This document shows positions 46,785 to 56,218 of a stretch of DNA of 64,000 nt, piece after piece (position 1 is the stretch's first letter; every line of letters starts with the position of its first letter). The notes under the pieces are model-generated. The model did not search any database. It was not told the DNA's origin and was given only the letters and a program-made list of their open reading frames with translations. The DNA lies in contig JANQYI010000018.1 of the NCBI GenBank assembly GCA_030728985.1, forward strand, positions 32,587 through 96,586, read 5' to 3'. A program made the translations under genes and the position numbers. The stretch is from Burkholderiaceae bacterium. Its GTDB lineage: Bacteria > Pseudomonadota > Gammaproteobacteria > Burkholderiales > Burkholderiaceae_B.

Positions 46785-47977
46785 GCTTTGACTCCTGCTT
46801 GCACTCCTGCGCGTTTATCCGCTGCGTCCAGGATCTTGCGGGCCATGCTCCAGCGATGCACTTCGCTTGGGCCGTCATAAATCCTGAAGGCGCGCATATC
46901 CAGAAAAATACGCATCACAATCGTTTCGCCAGTAACACCTTGACCACCTAGCATTTGAACGCAACGGTCCACAATGCGCCATTCGGCCTCTGAGCACGTA
47001 ACCTTTGCGCGGCTTGATTCAAAATTACACGTCTGTCCTTGATCTAAGAGCCAGGCGGTATGCGCAATATGTAAACGCGAAGTCTGCATATCCATATCGT
47101 TGTCCGCGAGCATGAAACCTACGCCTTCGTGCTTGCCTAGTGCGCGTCCAAAGGCTTGGCGCGTGCGCGCATATTCGGTGGCAATATCGTGGGCACGGCG
47201 AGCCTGTCCAAGCCAGCGCATGCAATGCGTCAGACGGGCTGGCGCAAGACGCACTTGCGCGTATTTAAAACCACGGCCAATCTCTCCAAGCACGTCGGTC
47301 GCAGGAATACGAACATTGGTAAATTCCATGACGCAATGACCACCGGTAAAACAGCTATCCATCGCATCCATTTGGCGGGTGACGCTGATCCCTTCGCGAT
47401 TCATGTCAGACAAGAACATGGTGGCAGAACCGTCTTCCATCTTCGCCATGATGATGACGTAGCTGGCGCCTAGTGCACCCGTGATAAACCATTTGGTGCC
47501 ATTAATGACGTAGTGATCGCCGTCTTTGACCGCAGTCGTCAGCATCATCGAGGGATCTGCACCCGCACCGGGGTGGGGTTCGGTCATCGCAAAACAAGAA
47601 CGCGTCAATCCCTGCACCTGTGGGCGCAACCAGCGCTCTTTTTGTTCTTCGGTCGCCACCATCTCCATCAAGTGAATATTGCCTTCATCGGGGGCATGGA
47701 TATTCATTGCCGTTGGGCCGAGTGTCGAATAACCGGCTTCTTCAAAGACAATCGCCTTATCCGTATGGGTCAGACCCAGGCCGCCCATGTCGATCGAGGC
47801 ATGCGGCGTCAATAAACCTGCTTCGCGAGCCAAGCCGACAAGTTGAGCGCGAAGCTCTTCAGTGGGTCCGTGAGACGTCGCGCGTGGGTCCGTTTCGAGT
47901 GGAATAATCTTGTCTGCGATAAAGCGTCGAGTGCGTTCTTGTAGTTCGAGTTGTGCGGGGGTCAGAGAAAAATCCAT
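46781..47977 (-). CDS. Acyl-CoA dehydrogenase
   Basis: A 398-residue FAD-dependent acyl-CoA dehydrogenase that makes the 2,3-enoyl-CoA. It has FAMTEPHPGAGADPSMMLTTAV and WFITGALGASYVIIMAKM (FAD and substrate loops, about residues 130-175), YARTRQAFGRALGKHEGVGFMLADNDMDM near 270 and VQMLGGQGVTGETIVMRIFLDMRAFRIYDGPSEVHRWSMARKIL near the end. The last segment resembles ACAD11-type and bacterial long-chain members. Start at 47977 (MDFSLTPAQ); a TTG-like extension to 48028 is unlikely. First gene of the three-gene operon. Confidence 0.92.
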   Translation of the reverse strand: MDFSLTPAQLELQERTRRFIADKIIPLETDPRATSHGPTEELRAQLVGLAREAGLLTPHASIDMGGLGLTHTDKAIVFEEAGYSTLGPTAMNIHAPDEGNIHLMEMVATEEQKERWLRPQVQGLTRSCFAMTEPHPGAGADPSMMLTTAVKDGDHYVINGTKWFITGALGASYVIIMAKMEDGSATMFLSDMNREGISVTRQMDAMDSCFTGGHCVMEFTNVRIPATDVLGEIGRGFKYAQVRLAPARLTHCMRWLGQARRAHDIATEYARTRQAFGRALGKHEGVGFMLADNDMDMQTSRLHIAHTAWLLDQGQTCNFESSRAKVTCSEAEWRIVDRCVQMLGGQGVTGETIVMRIFLDMRAFRIYDGPSEVHRWSMARKILDAADKRAGVQAGVKA

Positions 47978-48114
47978 GTTACATGTCCTGTTTGCTGAGT
48001 AGGGCGAATCTGGCGCGGGCTGACGCATTCTTTAATATTACCCAATCAAAGACAACCCGTACGACGTCGGCAATAATCGCTATGATCTCTCTATCGAACA
48101 TTCACCTACTTTAA

Positions 48115-48999
48115 ATGCCCATCATGCGACATATTGCCCATCCTGGTATACCCGATTCGACGCGGATTTTTTATGTGCCCACCTCTGCACGCACTCTGCA
48201 AGGCTCGCTCTCCACTGGGCAAACCTTGTTATGCGCAGTCACCGAGCTGGTTGAGGCGCAGGGTGCGAAAAGCGGTGCGTTCACGTTAAATGGGGGTGCG
48301 TTCGACTCATTTAGCTACGTAATGCCGGCTCTTTCAAAAACGCCTGAACATGCTGTCTATTTTAGCGACACCTTTTTTGTTGAAGGCCAGGTCAGGCTTG
48401 AAACGGCCGCCGTCACCTACGGTGTCAAGGAAGGCCGACCTTGGTTGCACTCTCATGCCGTCTGGATTGAGCCTGATGGTCGACGTCATTGTGGCCATTT
48501 ACTGCCCGATCAAATCATGGTGGCGGCCCCTATCTCAGTGAGGGGTATTGTGCTTGACGCCGCGGCCTTCACGGTTTGTCCAGACGCAGAAACTCATTTT
48601 TCATTATTTATGCCCTTGGCCGACGGTGCATACGTGCCGCATTCTAAGACCTCCACGACGGAGCCTCAGACTGCTTATGCGCTGAGGCTCGCGCCCAATA
48701 TTGATTTCTGTACGGCCTTGGAGGATTTTTGTCGCGCACATGAGATTGAAAATGCGACAATTTTTGGCGGGGTGGGTAGCACAGTGGGCGCGGTGTTTCA
48801 AGACGGTAGCACCGTTGAGCCTTTTTCCACAGAGTTGTTGATTCGCTCAGGACGTGTTGTGTCCGGCCCTCAAGGGCATAGGCTTGCTGAGCTTGATGTC
48901 GTCATGGTGGATTACAAAGGCGGTATCTCAGAAGGGCGGCTTGCCAGAGGTGTGAACCCTATCTTGGTCACCGCCGAGCTGGTGATTTGTCCAAATTAA
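48115..48999 (+). CDS. PCC-domain (DUF296) protein with two repeats
   Basis: A 294-residue protein with two PCC/DUF296-like units. The first has GAFTLNGGAFDSFSYVMPAL and WLHSHAVWIEPDGRRHCGHLLPDQIMVAAPISVRGIVL. The second has IENATIFGGVGSTVGAVFQDG and LDVVMVDYKGGISEGRLARGVNPILVTAELVI. The domain occurs alone in many bacteria and in plant AT-hook proteins; its biochemical role is unsettled. His-Ser-His in the first unit could bind metal. It is divergent from the acyl-CoA dehydrogenase operon. Confidence 0.75.
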   Translation: MPIMRHIAHPGIPDSTRIFYVPTSARTLQGSLSTGQTLLCAVTELVEAQGAKSGAFTLNGGAFDSFSYVMPALSKTPEHAVYFSDTFFVEGQVRLETAAVTYGVKEGRPWLHSHAVWIEPDGRRHCGHLLPDQIMVAAPISVRGIVLDAAAFTVCPDAETHFSLFMPLADGAYVPHSKTSTTEPQTAYALRLAPNIDFCTALEDFCRAHEIENATIFGGVGSTVGAVFQDGSTVEPFSTELLIRSGRVVSGPQGHRLAELDVVMVDYKGGISEGRLARGVNPILVTAELVICPN

Positions 49000-49004
49000 A
49001 ATAG

Positions 49005-50018
<1,014 letters not shown>

Positions 50019-50020
50019 GC

Positions 50021-50968
50021 ATGAAGACGCAAGACTTAGACAATCACCCCATTTTTAAGAAAGCGAAGCGGGCGATTGCACTCACACGTACGCCCGGCTA
50101 TCACTTTTGCGGCAACTTCTTTGACTTTGTCTACGACAACGCAAACTCCGAGCATTCGGAAGTGCATATCGATCCAGAACCACAAAATACCGATCATGAT
50201 CAAAGCGTGCACCTTGTTTTGCTCGCGATTTTGGCCGACATGGGCTTGGCGACGGGCATACGTTACGGACTGGATGACCGCACCCGATTGGCCACGGTTT
50301 CCTTGAGTCTCCAATTCACTGGTGCGAGACCGAAGGGACGTGTGATAGCTGTCACAGATACCCAAGGCCACTTACAAGGTGCCAAGGGTGCTCAAGGGGT
50401 AAGCTTGACGCATATCAAGGCCGATCACACATTGATTGCGGTGGGCTATGGTGCCTTCATGATCTTGCCTGTCCCCAACGGTGGCTCGCTCCCTGCGGTA
50501 CCTTGGGTTGAAAAAAAAGCGCCTGTCGATCCACCGCTAGACTTACAAACGCTGACAAACGATGAAAAGTGGATTCTTGAGCGCGTCAAGGCCAGCATCG
50601 AGCATTGCGATCGGACGGGAGAGGATTTTGCGTCACACTTTTTAAATTTCCATCCCCATCCTCAAGAGCGCGGCTCGTATTGTGAGGTGTTAAATGGCCC
50701 TCACGTGGTCAACCGGGTTGGACATGTCCAGGGCGGCGTGATCCTTGCGCTGGGCATGGTGACGGCTAATGCGGCTTTGGGTGAGCAATGGATACTCTCG
50801 GGTGTCACGGCGACCTATGTCAGTCCGGGTGAGGGCGAGGCGATCCATGCGCAGTCGAAAATCATCCATCAGGGAAGAATGACAGCCGTGGTGCAAACTT
50901 CGATCTATAACAAAACCGGTCGCCAGGCGCTCGAGGTGCTTAGCACGCATGCGCGGCGAGCAGACTAG
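50021..50968 (+). CDS. Double hotdog-fold thioesterase (PaaI-like)
   Basis: A 315-residue protein with two hotdog units. The first (about residues 60-160) has ILADMGLATGIRYGLDDRTRLATVSLSLQFTGARPKGRVIAVTD. The second (about 200-310) has VNRVGHVQGGVILALGMVTANAALG and the strands TATYVSPGEGEAIHAQSKIIHQGRMTAVVQTSIYN. The HVQGG segment matches PaaI/YigI-type acyl-CoA thioesterases. Directly after the NMO-family gene (two-base gap), so cotranscribed. A hairpin with a T-rich tail overlaps its stop. Confidence 0.8.
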   Translation: MKTQDLDNHPIFKKAKRAIALTRTPGYHFCGNFFDFVYDNANSEHSEVHIDPEPQNTDHDQSVHLVLLAILADMGLATGIRYGLDDRTRLATVSLSLQFTGARPKGRVIAVTDTQGHLQGAKGAQGVSLTHIKADHTLIAVGYGAFMILPVPNGGSLPAVPWVEKKAPVDPPLDLQTLTNDEKWILERVKASIEHCDRTGEDFASHFLNFHPHPQERGSYCEVLNGPHVVNRVGHVQGGVILALGMVTANAALGEQWILSGVTATYVSPGEGEAIHAQSKIIHQGRMTAVVQTSIYNKTGRQALEVLSTHARRAD

Positions 50969-50998
50969 GCATTGAAAAGTCTGCTGAAATTATTTTTT
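50959..50998 (+). terminator. Rho-independent terminator after the thioesterase gene
   Basis: AGCAGACT at 50959-50966 is the exact reverse complement of AGTCTGCT at 50978-50985, with an 11-base loop, followed by GAAATTATTTTTT. It includes the stop codon of the thioesterase gene. Confidence 0.7.
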
Positions 50999-51872
50999 AT
51001 GGCGCCCGCAGCTTTTTAGACTTGGGTGCCTTGTAGCGGTTGTAACCCCATAAGTATTGCTCGGGCATCTTGCGAATCATCTCTTCCATTTCCTGATTGA
51101 TGAGTTTAGCCGCAGCCTCTTTGTCCTCGGGCAATGGCTCTAAAAGCTCTTTGTAGCGCAGTGTGTATCCTTTGCCGATCCCGTTGCGCTGCGCTGCGAG
51201 CACAAAGATCGTCGCGCCTGACAGTTGCTGCAGTTTCTGCACCAGAGTCATCGTGTAGGCCGGACGTTTAAAAAAAGGAACCCAAACACCTTCACCATCC
51301 GGCGGAACCTGATCGGGCAATATCCCGATCGTATTGCCTCGCATCAGTGTTTTGACCAGAGCCCGCACCCCTTTTTGGTTGGCGGGTGCCATCGTGAGTT
51401 GAGGTCGCGACCGCATCTCAACAATCCAGTCTTGTAACCATACTTTTCTAGGTGGTCTAAACAACACCGTCGAAGGAAAATGACTGCTGTAAACAGGCCC
51501 AAGTAGCTCAAAACAACCTGCGTGAGGCGATAGCAAAATGACACCTTTGCCTTTTGCGAGAGCGAGTCGAAACTGTTCCCAGTTATCGCATTGAAGTTTG
51601 GTGTTGATAAAGGGATCGTTGCGACGCGTCCACCAGAAAGGCATTTCAAACATCAACTGCCCATTGCTAAGTATTGCTGAGCGAAGAGTGGCGCGTGTGG
51701 CTTCGGGAAAAGCTTGTAGCAGATTCGTCCACGCCCTATCTTTGTAGCGACTGGGTAAGATCCAAGCGATCCAGCCCGCACAAACCCCCATGACTTGCAA
51801 AAGTGTCAGAGGCAAAATACCGAGGGATTTAAACAAAGCTGTTATCAGCCGAGGAGCAATTTTTTTGAGCAT
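50997..51872 (-). CDS. Lipid A biosynthesis lauroyl/myristoyl acyltransferase-like (LpxL/HtrB family)
   Basis: A 291-residue inner-membrane acyltransferase that adds a secondary acyl chain to lipid A or a related lipid. The HX4E catalytic motif is in GVILLSPHAGCFELLGPVYS near residue 120. A single N-terminal hydrophobic segment (LGILPLTLLQVMGVCAGWIAWIL) anchors it. TIGILPDQVPPDGEGVWVPFFKRPAYT is the conserved substrate region and the C-terminus has PEQYLWGYNRYK, typical of the family. ATG at 51872. Confidence 0.9.
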   Translation of the reverse strand: MLKKIAPRLITALFKSLGILPLTLLQVMGVCAGWIAWILPSRYKDRAWTNLLQAFPEATRATLRSAILSNGQLMFEMPFWWTRRNDPFINTKLQCDNWEQFRLALAKGKGVILLSPHAGCFELLGPVYSSHFPSTVLFRPPRKVWLQDWIVEMRSRPQLTMAPANQKGVRALVKTLMRGNTIGILPDQVPPDGEGVWVPFFKRPAYTMTLVQKLQQLSGATIFVLAAQRNGIGKGYTLRYKELLEPLPEDKEAAAKLINQEMEEMIRKMPEQYLWGYNRYKAPKSKKLRAP

Positions 51873-51973
51873 TCAGAAATGAGAAAAGAAGAAGCACCGA
51901 TAGGCAGCACCTACAGGCGCATAAGGATAGAATAAGCGGGTTCACAGCTTTTCTGCAAACGCACACATACTTT

Positions 51974-53104
51974 ATGAAACTTTCTGATCTCTCCACCCCC
52001 GCCGCCTTGGTTGATATCGAACGGATGGAGCGCAACATCCTACGGATGCAGTCTCGCATGAATAGCCTTGGTGTCAATTTTCGACCCCACGTTAAAACCT
52101 CAAAGTGCGTCGAGGTCACACAGGCCCAAATCAAGGCGGGTGCGCGAGGCATTACTGTCTCCACCCTCAAAGAAGCCGAGCAGTTTTTTGCCGCCGGTAT
52201 CACTGACATTCTTTACGCTGTGGGTATCACGGCCAACAAATTCCCTCAGGCGCTTGCTTTGCTGCGCAAAGGCTGCGATCTCAAGATATTGACGGATAGC
52301 GTGCAATCCGCGGCCGCGATCTCAGCTTTTGGCATCGCCAATGATATTCGCTTTAAGGTCATGATCGAAATCGATACGGATGACCATCGCTCCGGCATCA
52401 AGCCCGATAGCCCTCAATTGCTCGAGGTTGCCCAAGTGCTCGCTGCCGGTGGTGCCGAGTTGTATGGCGTGATGACGCATGCGGGCTCAAGCTACGACCT
52501 TAATACACCTGACGCGCTAGAAAAAATGGCTGAACAAGAACGTTCCGGTTGCGTTCGCGCGGCCGAGCGACTCCGAGAAGCCGGCTTCCAATGCCCCGTC
52601 GTCAGCGTGGGCTCGACGCCGACTGCGTTGTCCGCGCGCTCGCTTGAAGGTGTCACCGAAGTCCGAGCCGGTGTGTATGTATTTTTTGACTTGGTGATGC
52701 ATAACGTGGGGGTTTGCACCACGGATGATATTGCCCTCAGCGTATTGACAACGGTGATTGGTCATCAAGAAGAAAAAGGCTGGGTCATTGTCGACGCAGG
52801 CTGGATGGCGATGAGTCGTGATCGAGGAACGCAAAAGCAAACAACAGACTTCGGTTATGGGCAAGTTTGTGCGGCGGACGGTGCGCCGCTTGCAGGCTAC
52901 ATGATGACGGGTGCCAATCAAGAGCACGGTATCATTTCACGTCATGGCGAGCCCGATCTTGCCATTGCGACACGTTTCCCTGTCGGTACACAATTACGCC
53001 TGTTGCCAAACCACGCTTGTGCGACGGCGGCGCAATTCCCCGAGTATCAGGCGCTCACCGCACAACAAAACCTACAAACTTGGCCGCGCTTTTACGGGTG
53101 GTAG
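51974..53104 (+). CDS. DSD1-family PLP-dependent amino acid enzyme
   Basis: A 376-residue alanine-racemase-fold enzyme of the D-threonine aldolase/D-serine dehydratase (DSD1) group. The PLP lysine is in NFRPHVKTSKCVEVTQAQIKAGARG near residue 38. VSVGSTPTALSA, VDAGWMAMSRDRGTQ and a metal-site pattern LLPNHACATAAQFPEYQAL near the C-terminus complete the signature (His plus Cys for zinc or divalent metal). It acts on a beta-hydroxy D-amino acid; which one is not certain. A palindromic hairpin follows at 53111-53129. Confidence 0.86.
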   Translation: MKLSDLSTPAALVDIERMERNILRMQSRMNSLGVNFRPHVKTSKCVEVTQAQIKAGARGITVSTLKEAEQFFAAGITDILYAVGITANKFPQALALLRKGCDLKILTDSVQSAAAISAFGIANDIRFKVMIEIDTDDHRSGIKPDSPQLLEVAQVLAAGGAELYGVMTHAGSSYDLNTPDALEKMAEQERSGCVRAAERLREAGFQCPVVSVGSTPTALSARSLEGVTEVRAGVYVFFDLVMHNVGVCTTDDIALSVLTTVIGHQEEKGWVIVDAGWMAMSRDRGTQKQTTDFGYGQVCAADGAPLAGYMMTGANQEHGIISRHGEPDLAIATRFPVGTQLRLLPNHACATAAQFPEYQALTAQQNLQTWPRFYGW

Positions 53105-53110
53105 TGCTAC

Positions 53111-53129
53111 GCCAGGTCACTGACCTGGC
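53111..53129. repeat. Perfect palindrome after the DSD1-family gene
   Basis: GCCAGGTCA at 53111-53119 and TGACCTGGC at 53121-53129 form a nine-pair dyad around one base. No T run follows, so it could be a terminator-like RNA hairpin or a protein-binding dyad near the start of the Tad-like operon. Confidence 0.45.
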
Positions 53130-53215
53130 CTAATCCATCCATTGCGGTAGTTGCGAATTGAGTCAAATGATCGGACTCTGCACACTACGTCTCTTAATTT
53201 CAAAGAGAGGCTGGT

Positions 53216-53566
53216 GTGCAAACAACAAGCAAACAATCCAAACAATTCAAACAATCCAAACAACTCATCTCAGTTGTTGCTTACAAAAAAGATAGATCTG
53301 GGCGATTACTCGCCCGTCAATCAGGTCAAGGTATGACCGAGTACATCATCATTGTGGCACTCGTTGCCGTGGCGGCGATTGCGGTGTACCAATATCTGGG
53401 TCAAGTCCTTCGCTCACAGACGGCGGCCGTCGCGAGAGAGCTTGCAGGCGAGGATGGTACTCAACAAACCCGGAGTGCAAAAACAGCCTCTCAGGGTGCA
53501 AAAGACCAGGCTAAAGCAAAATCTCTCAAGAGCTTTACCGGCAATGCCGGTGCGGCTAAGCGGTAA
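53216..53566 (+). CDS. Flp-like type IVb pilin with long leader and hydrophilic tail
   Basis: A 116-residue pilin-like protein. The processing site reads RQSG then QGMTEY, with Glu at position +5 after the Gly, the Flp/TadE class signature, followed by the hydrophobic helix IIIVALVAVAAIAVYQYL. Two features are unusual for Flp: a leader of about 37 residues with KQS/KQF repeats (DNA 53231-53266, four 9-base units), and a hydrophilic tail of about 50 residues (ARELAGEDGTQQTRSAKTA...). The start is a GTG with AGAGAGG upstream; no other start precedes the cleavage site in frame. First gene of the Tad-like operon. Confidence 0.75.
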   Translation: MQTTSKQSKQFKQSKQLISVVAYKKDRSGRLLARQSGQGMTEYIIIVALVAVAAIAVYQYLGQVLRSQTAAVARELAGEDGTQQTRSAKTASQGAKDQAKAKSLKSFTGNAGAAKR

Positions 53567-54870
53567 TGTCGCTCAAAGATCGTCAAACAGGACAAGTCAT
53601 GTTGCTGGGTTTGGTGTTGTGCGGTGCGGGCGTGCTGGCATGGGGGTTGATGCTTGAGTTAGGCCGTCGTGTACATGATCAGTCATCGCTTCACCGCGCG
53701 ACGGATGCTGCGGCCTACAGCGCCGCCCTGATCCAGGCGCGTGCGCTGAATCTGCATGCTTCTCTCAATCGTGCGCAAATTGCCCATCAGCTTGGCATGG
53801 CGCATATCATCGCCGTGGCCACTGCAACGCAATATCGCGCGAAGCTTGCCCGTCAGGCGCGCATTCGTAATCCTCCACCCAGTTTGATCGGAGCGTTTTT
53901 CGGTCCACAGCATGCCCAAGCATATACCGCTGCCCTGAGTGGGGGGTTCGAAGAGATACGTTCGTTGCAGACATTCAGAGATTCATTTTTACGGCATGAG
54001 CGACAAGTCCATCGGGTACTTAACCAGGTCAGAGAGTTACAAATCAAAGATTTTGAGCGTCAACGCGAACAAGCGATTCATCGCGTTTTAATCGCCAACG
54101 TTGGGCGTAGCGGTGGCGCAATGTCAGGAGATACGCTCCAGCAACTCGGATTAAGTATTGCAATGCTTTTAGACGAGTCTACCGGACTCGTGACCCAACG
54201 TTCAGCCAATACGCCACTCTGGCGGAATTTTTTATCGAGTCTGGTCGAACAGCACGATTTTCTGACCGAAAGACATCGCACATATCGTAATGTTTGGATG
54301 ATCAATCCACGATGCCCATTCAAAAGACATGAGCTGCGACGCAGAGGACGTTTGCAAATCAGTCATGATGGCCAATGGCGATCCGAGGAGTCGTTGTCCT
54401 TTCACGCTTTGCGTTACAACAAAATTGTGGGTTGTTATCATCGCGAGTATCCGATGGGTTGGGCTGCGCTCTCGACGCAAAGTTCCTTGCAAAATCTCGA
54501 TAAGGTTGACATCGATTTACCAAATTTTTCACGTCAAGTATTTTGGCGTTGGGAAAGAACACAGCGCCGCGGAACATCACTGACGCAGCTATTTGGGCGC
54601 AGTGCTGAAACAACGTGGACATCCAAAGGCTTGGGACGCTATGCCGCGCTGTCAACGGATCGAGAAAATAAGCCTATACGTATCTCGCTCGAAGTCTCGC
54701 AGAGGCGCCGTGATCGCTCGGTCATTCGATCGGTTGCAACCGCCCAAACATATTTTTTTCCACCTGCGCGCAGTACCTCAAGATTTCCCTATCGCGCATC
54801 GCGGAATATCCCTAGTCTTTTTAATCCATATTGGCGAGCCACGCTGATTCCCAATCTCACTGCGCAATGA
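53566..54870 (+). CDS. TadG-like Flp pilus assembly protein
   Basis: A 434-residue protein beginning RQTGQVMLLGLVLCGAGVLAWGLMLELGRRVHDQSSLHRATDAAAYSAALIQAR, the TadE/G-like N-terminal helix followed by the ADAAA-type segment seen in TadG. The rest (about residues 60-434) is periplasmic, basic and unlike known domains; no von Willebrand domain was recognised, unlike many TadG. The segment at residues 9-12 (TGQV) resembles a prepilin site but lacks the +5 Glu. It overlaps the pilin stop by one base. Confidence 0.7.
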   Translation: MSLKDRQTGQVMLLGLVLCGAGVLAWGLMLELGRRVHDQSSLHRATDAAAYSAALIQARALNLHASLNRAQIAHQLGMAHIIAVATATQYRAKLARQARIRNPPPSLIGAFFGPQHAQAYTAALSGGFEEIRSLQTFRDSFLRHERQVHRVLNQVRELQIKDFERQREQAIHRVLIANVGRSGGAMSGDTLQQLGLSIAMLLDESTGLVTQRSANTPLWRNFLSSLVEQHDFLTERHRTYRNVWMINPRCPFKRHELRRRGRLQISHDGQWRSEESLSFHALRYNKIVGCYHREYPMGWAALSTQSSLQNLDKVDIDLPNFSRQVFWRWERTQRRGTSLTQLFGRSAETTWTSKGLGRYAALSTDRENKPIRISLEVSQRRRDRSVIRSVATAQTYFFPPARSTSRFPYRASRNIPSLFNPYWRATLIPNLTAQ

Positions 54871-55466
54871 GATTTCATCTTCACAACCAGAAAGGGCAGG
54901 CCATGCTTGAGGCGTTGTTCATACTGTTGATTCTTATGACACTGATGTTTGCTGTCCATTATTCAGGTCAACTTCGCGCGCATTCTCTGGCGCTCCTAGG
55001 AGAAAGTAGTTATCTCACCTTTAAGCAAAGCACAAAGAGAGAAATCGGTCAGGAGCATATTGTCAGCGACTCCAATCAAGAACGTGGATTATTGCAGGAA
55101 TTCACACAGCAACTTCTCGAAATAAGAGAGGATGGTTTGATCAAAATACAAAAAAAACGGCGCGTTGAGTCAGAACAACGGTCGGCCGCATATCGAATGT
55201 TTTCCTTTGTCCCACTGCATCGAAATAGTTTTTTATTTGTCAATGCTGGCGATAGTCAATCTGCGCATGAAGCCCAGTCACGCATTGCACGCTCAAAGGC
55301 AGCATGGCGTGATACGGCGCATCCGACACATCAGGTACTTGGCTCGCATCAAGTCCCTTTGGCTAAGATCGATGCCCCTTGGAGACGTGGCGTTTTAACA
55401 CTGGACTGGTTAACGGGTTGGGCGGGGCAGTCACCCGGAAACTCTCGATCGGGTGACGCGCGATGA
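54867..55466 (+). CDS. TadE-like pseudopilin
   Basis: A 199-residue protein starting MRFHLHNQKGQAMLEALFILLILMTLMF. The KG-QAMLE motif with Glu at +5 and the following hydrophobic helix (about residues 14-32) match TadE/TadF pseudopilins, which are cut by the Tad prepilin peptidase. The remaining 165 residues are hydrophilic with no recognised domain and are longer than usual for TadE. ATG at 54867 overlaps the preceding stop by four bases; a longer reading from 54831 is out of family. Confidence 0.68.
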   Translation: MRFHLHNQKGQAMLEALFILLILMTLMFAVHYSGQLRAHSLALLGESSYLTFKQSTKREIGQEHIVSDSNQERGLLQEFTQQLLEIREDGLIKIQKKRRVESEQRSAAYRMFSFVPLHRNSFLFVNAGDSQSAHEAQSRIARSKAAWRDTAHPTHQVLGSHQVPLAKIDAPWRRGVLTLDWLTGWAGQSPGNSRSGDAR

Positions 55467-56218
55467 AAACATCCTTACTAGTTTATTTCTATTTCATGCT
55501 CGTTTTCGAGACTTGCTTTGCGCAGGATGCTGAGCTTATTCAAGTCGCTCAGTACCAGTTCATCGGAGACGCGGATTCGTTATCTACGCTTGAAGAGATG
55601 CGAGTTGGTGAGCATGCGTTGTCCCTCAGCCGCTGGAACGCATCTTTGCCCGTACATGAGGTGATTCGAAAGATTTCGCAACAAATTCCAGAGGATACGC
55701 TCGCCTGGAGCAATGGACTCGTATTACAAATGGTTTGGACTTCTTTAGATCATTCTTATGTGCTCGCGTTGATGCCAGACGGCGTTCAGGGAGTCGAACT
55801 TTTGCTCTCGAGTATTCGGTTGACGCCTTCGCGCGCGTTGGATGGAGATTCTTTAAAAAAATCAGTGACTAAAGACAATCAAACGTGGGTGATTGCAGAA
55901 GGACTTAAGAATATTTTTCTCAAACCCATTTTTTCTAGCTCCTTGATGCTTGAGGTGAGAGATCCTGAGGAAAAGGCAACGTCCGCGACATTCATTTTTT
56001 CTTCCGCGCAGCCGATTGATTTTGTAGATCAAGCCGCGAGGAATGCATTAAGCAATCAGGATTGGGTGATTACCCAAGGATCACGACAAGATCGTTCAAG
56101 TTCTCAGTCGCGATCGATTCAAGCATTAAGACCAGGTGTGTCATTGAGAATAGATTTCATGACGGCGTTGGGTGCAACATTTATCAACGTCAATATGCTT
56201 GGTGGAGCTCATCCATGA
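55463..56218 (+). CDS. Unrecognised exported protein of the Tad-like operon
   Basis: A 251-residue protein of a family I do not recognise. It has an N-terminal signal peptide (MKTSLLVYFYFMLVFETCFAQD). The rest appears alpha/beta, with SLSRWNASLPVHEVIRKISQQIPEDTLAWSNGLVLQMVWTS near 55-95 and a C-terminal hydrophobic strand set LRIDFMTALGATFINVNML. It has no cysteines in the mature part and no repeats. It overlaps both neighbours by four bases (TadE-like and cpaB), so it is made with the machine and probably acts in the periplasm. It does not look like TadD or RcpB. Confidence 0.6.
   Translation: MKTSLLVYFYFMLVFETCFAQDAELIQVAQYQFIGDADSLSTLEEMRVGEHALSLSRWNASLPVHEVIRKISQQIPEDTLAWSNGLVLQMVWTSLDHSYVLALMPDGVQGVELLLSSIRLTPSRALDGDSLKKSVTKDNQTWVIAEGLKNIFLKPIFSSSLMLEVRDPEEKATSATFIFSSAQPIDFVDQAARNALSNQDWVITQGSRQDRSSSQSRSIQALRPGVSLRIDFMTALGATFINVNMLGGAHP

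Noticed and set aside
53151..53336. A 61-codon frame before the pilin as a separate gene
   Set aside because: Its NNPNNSNNPNNSS stretch is the 9-base repeats read out of frame, and the pilin motif is in the other frame.
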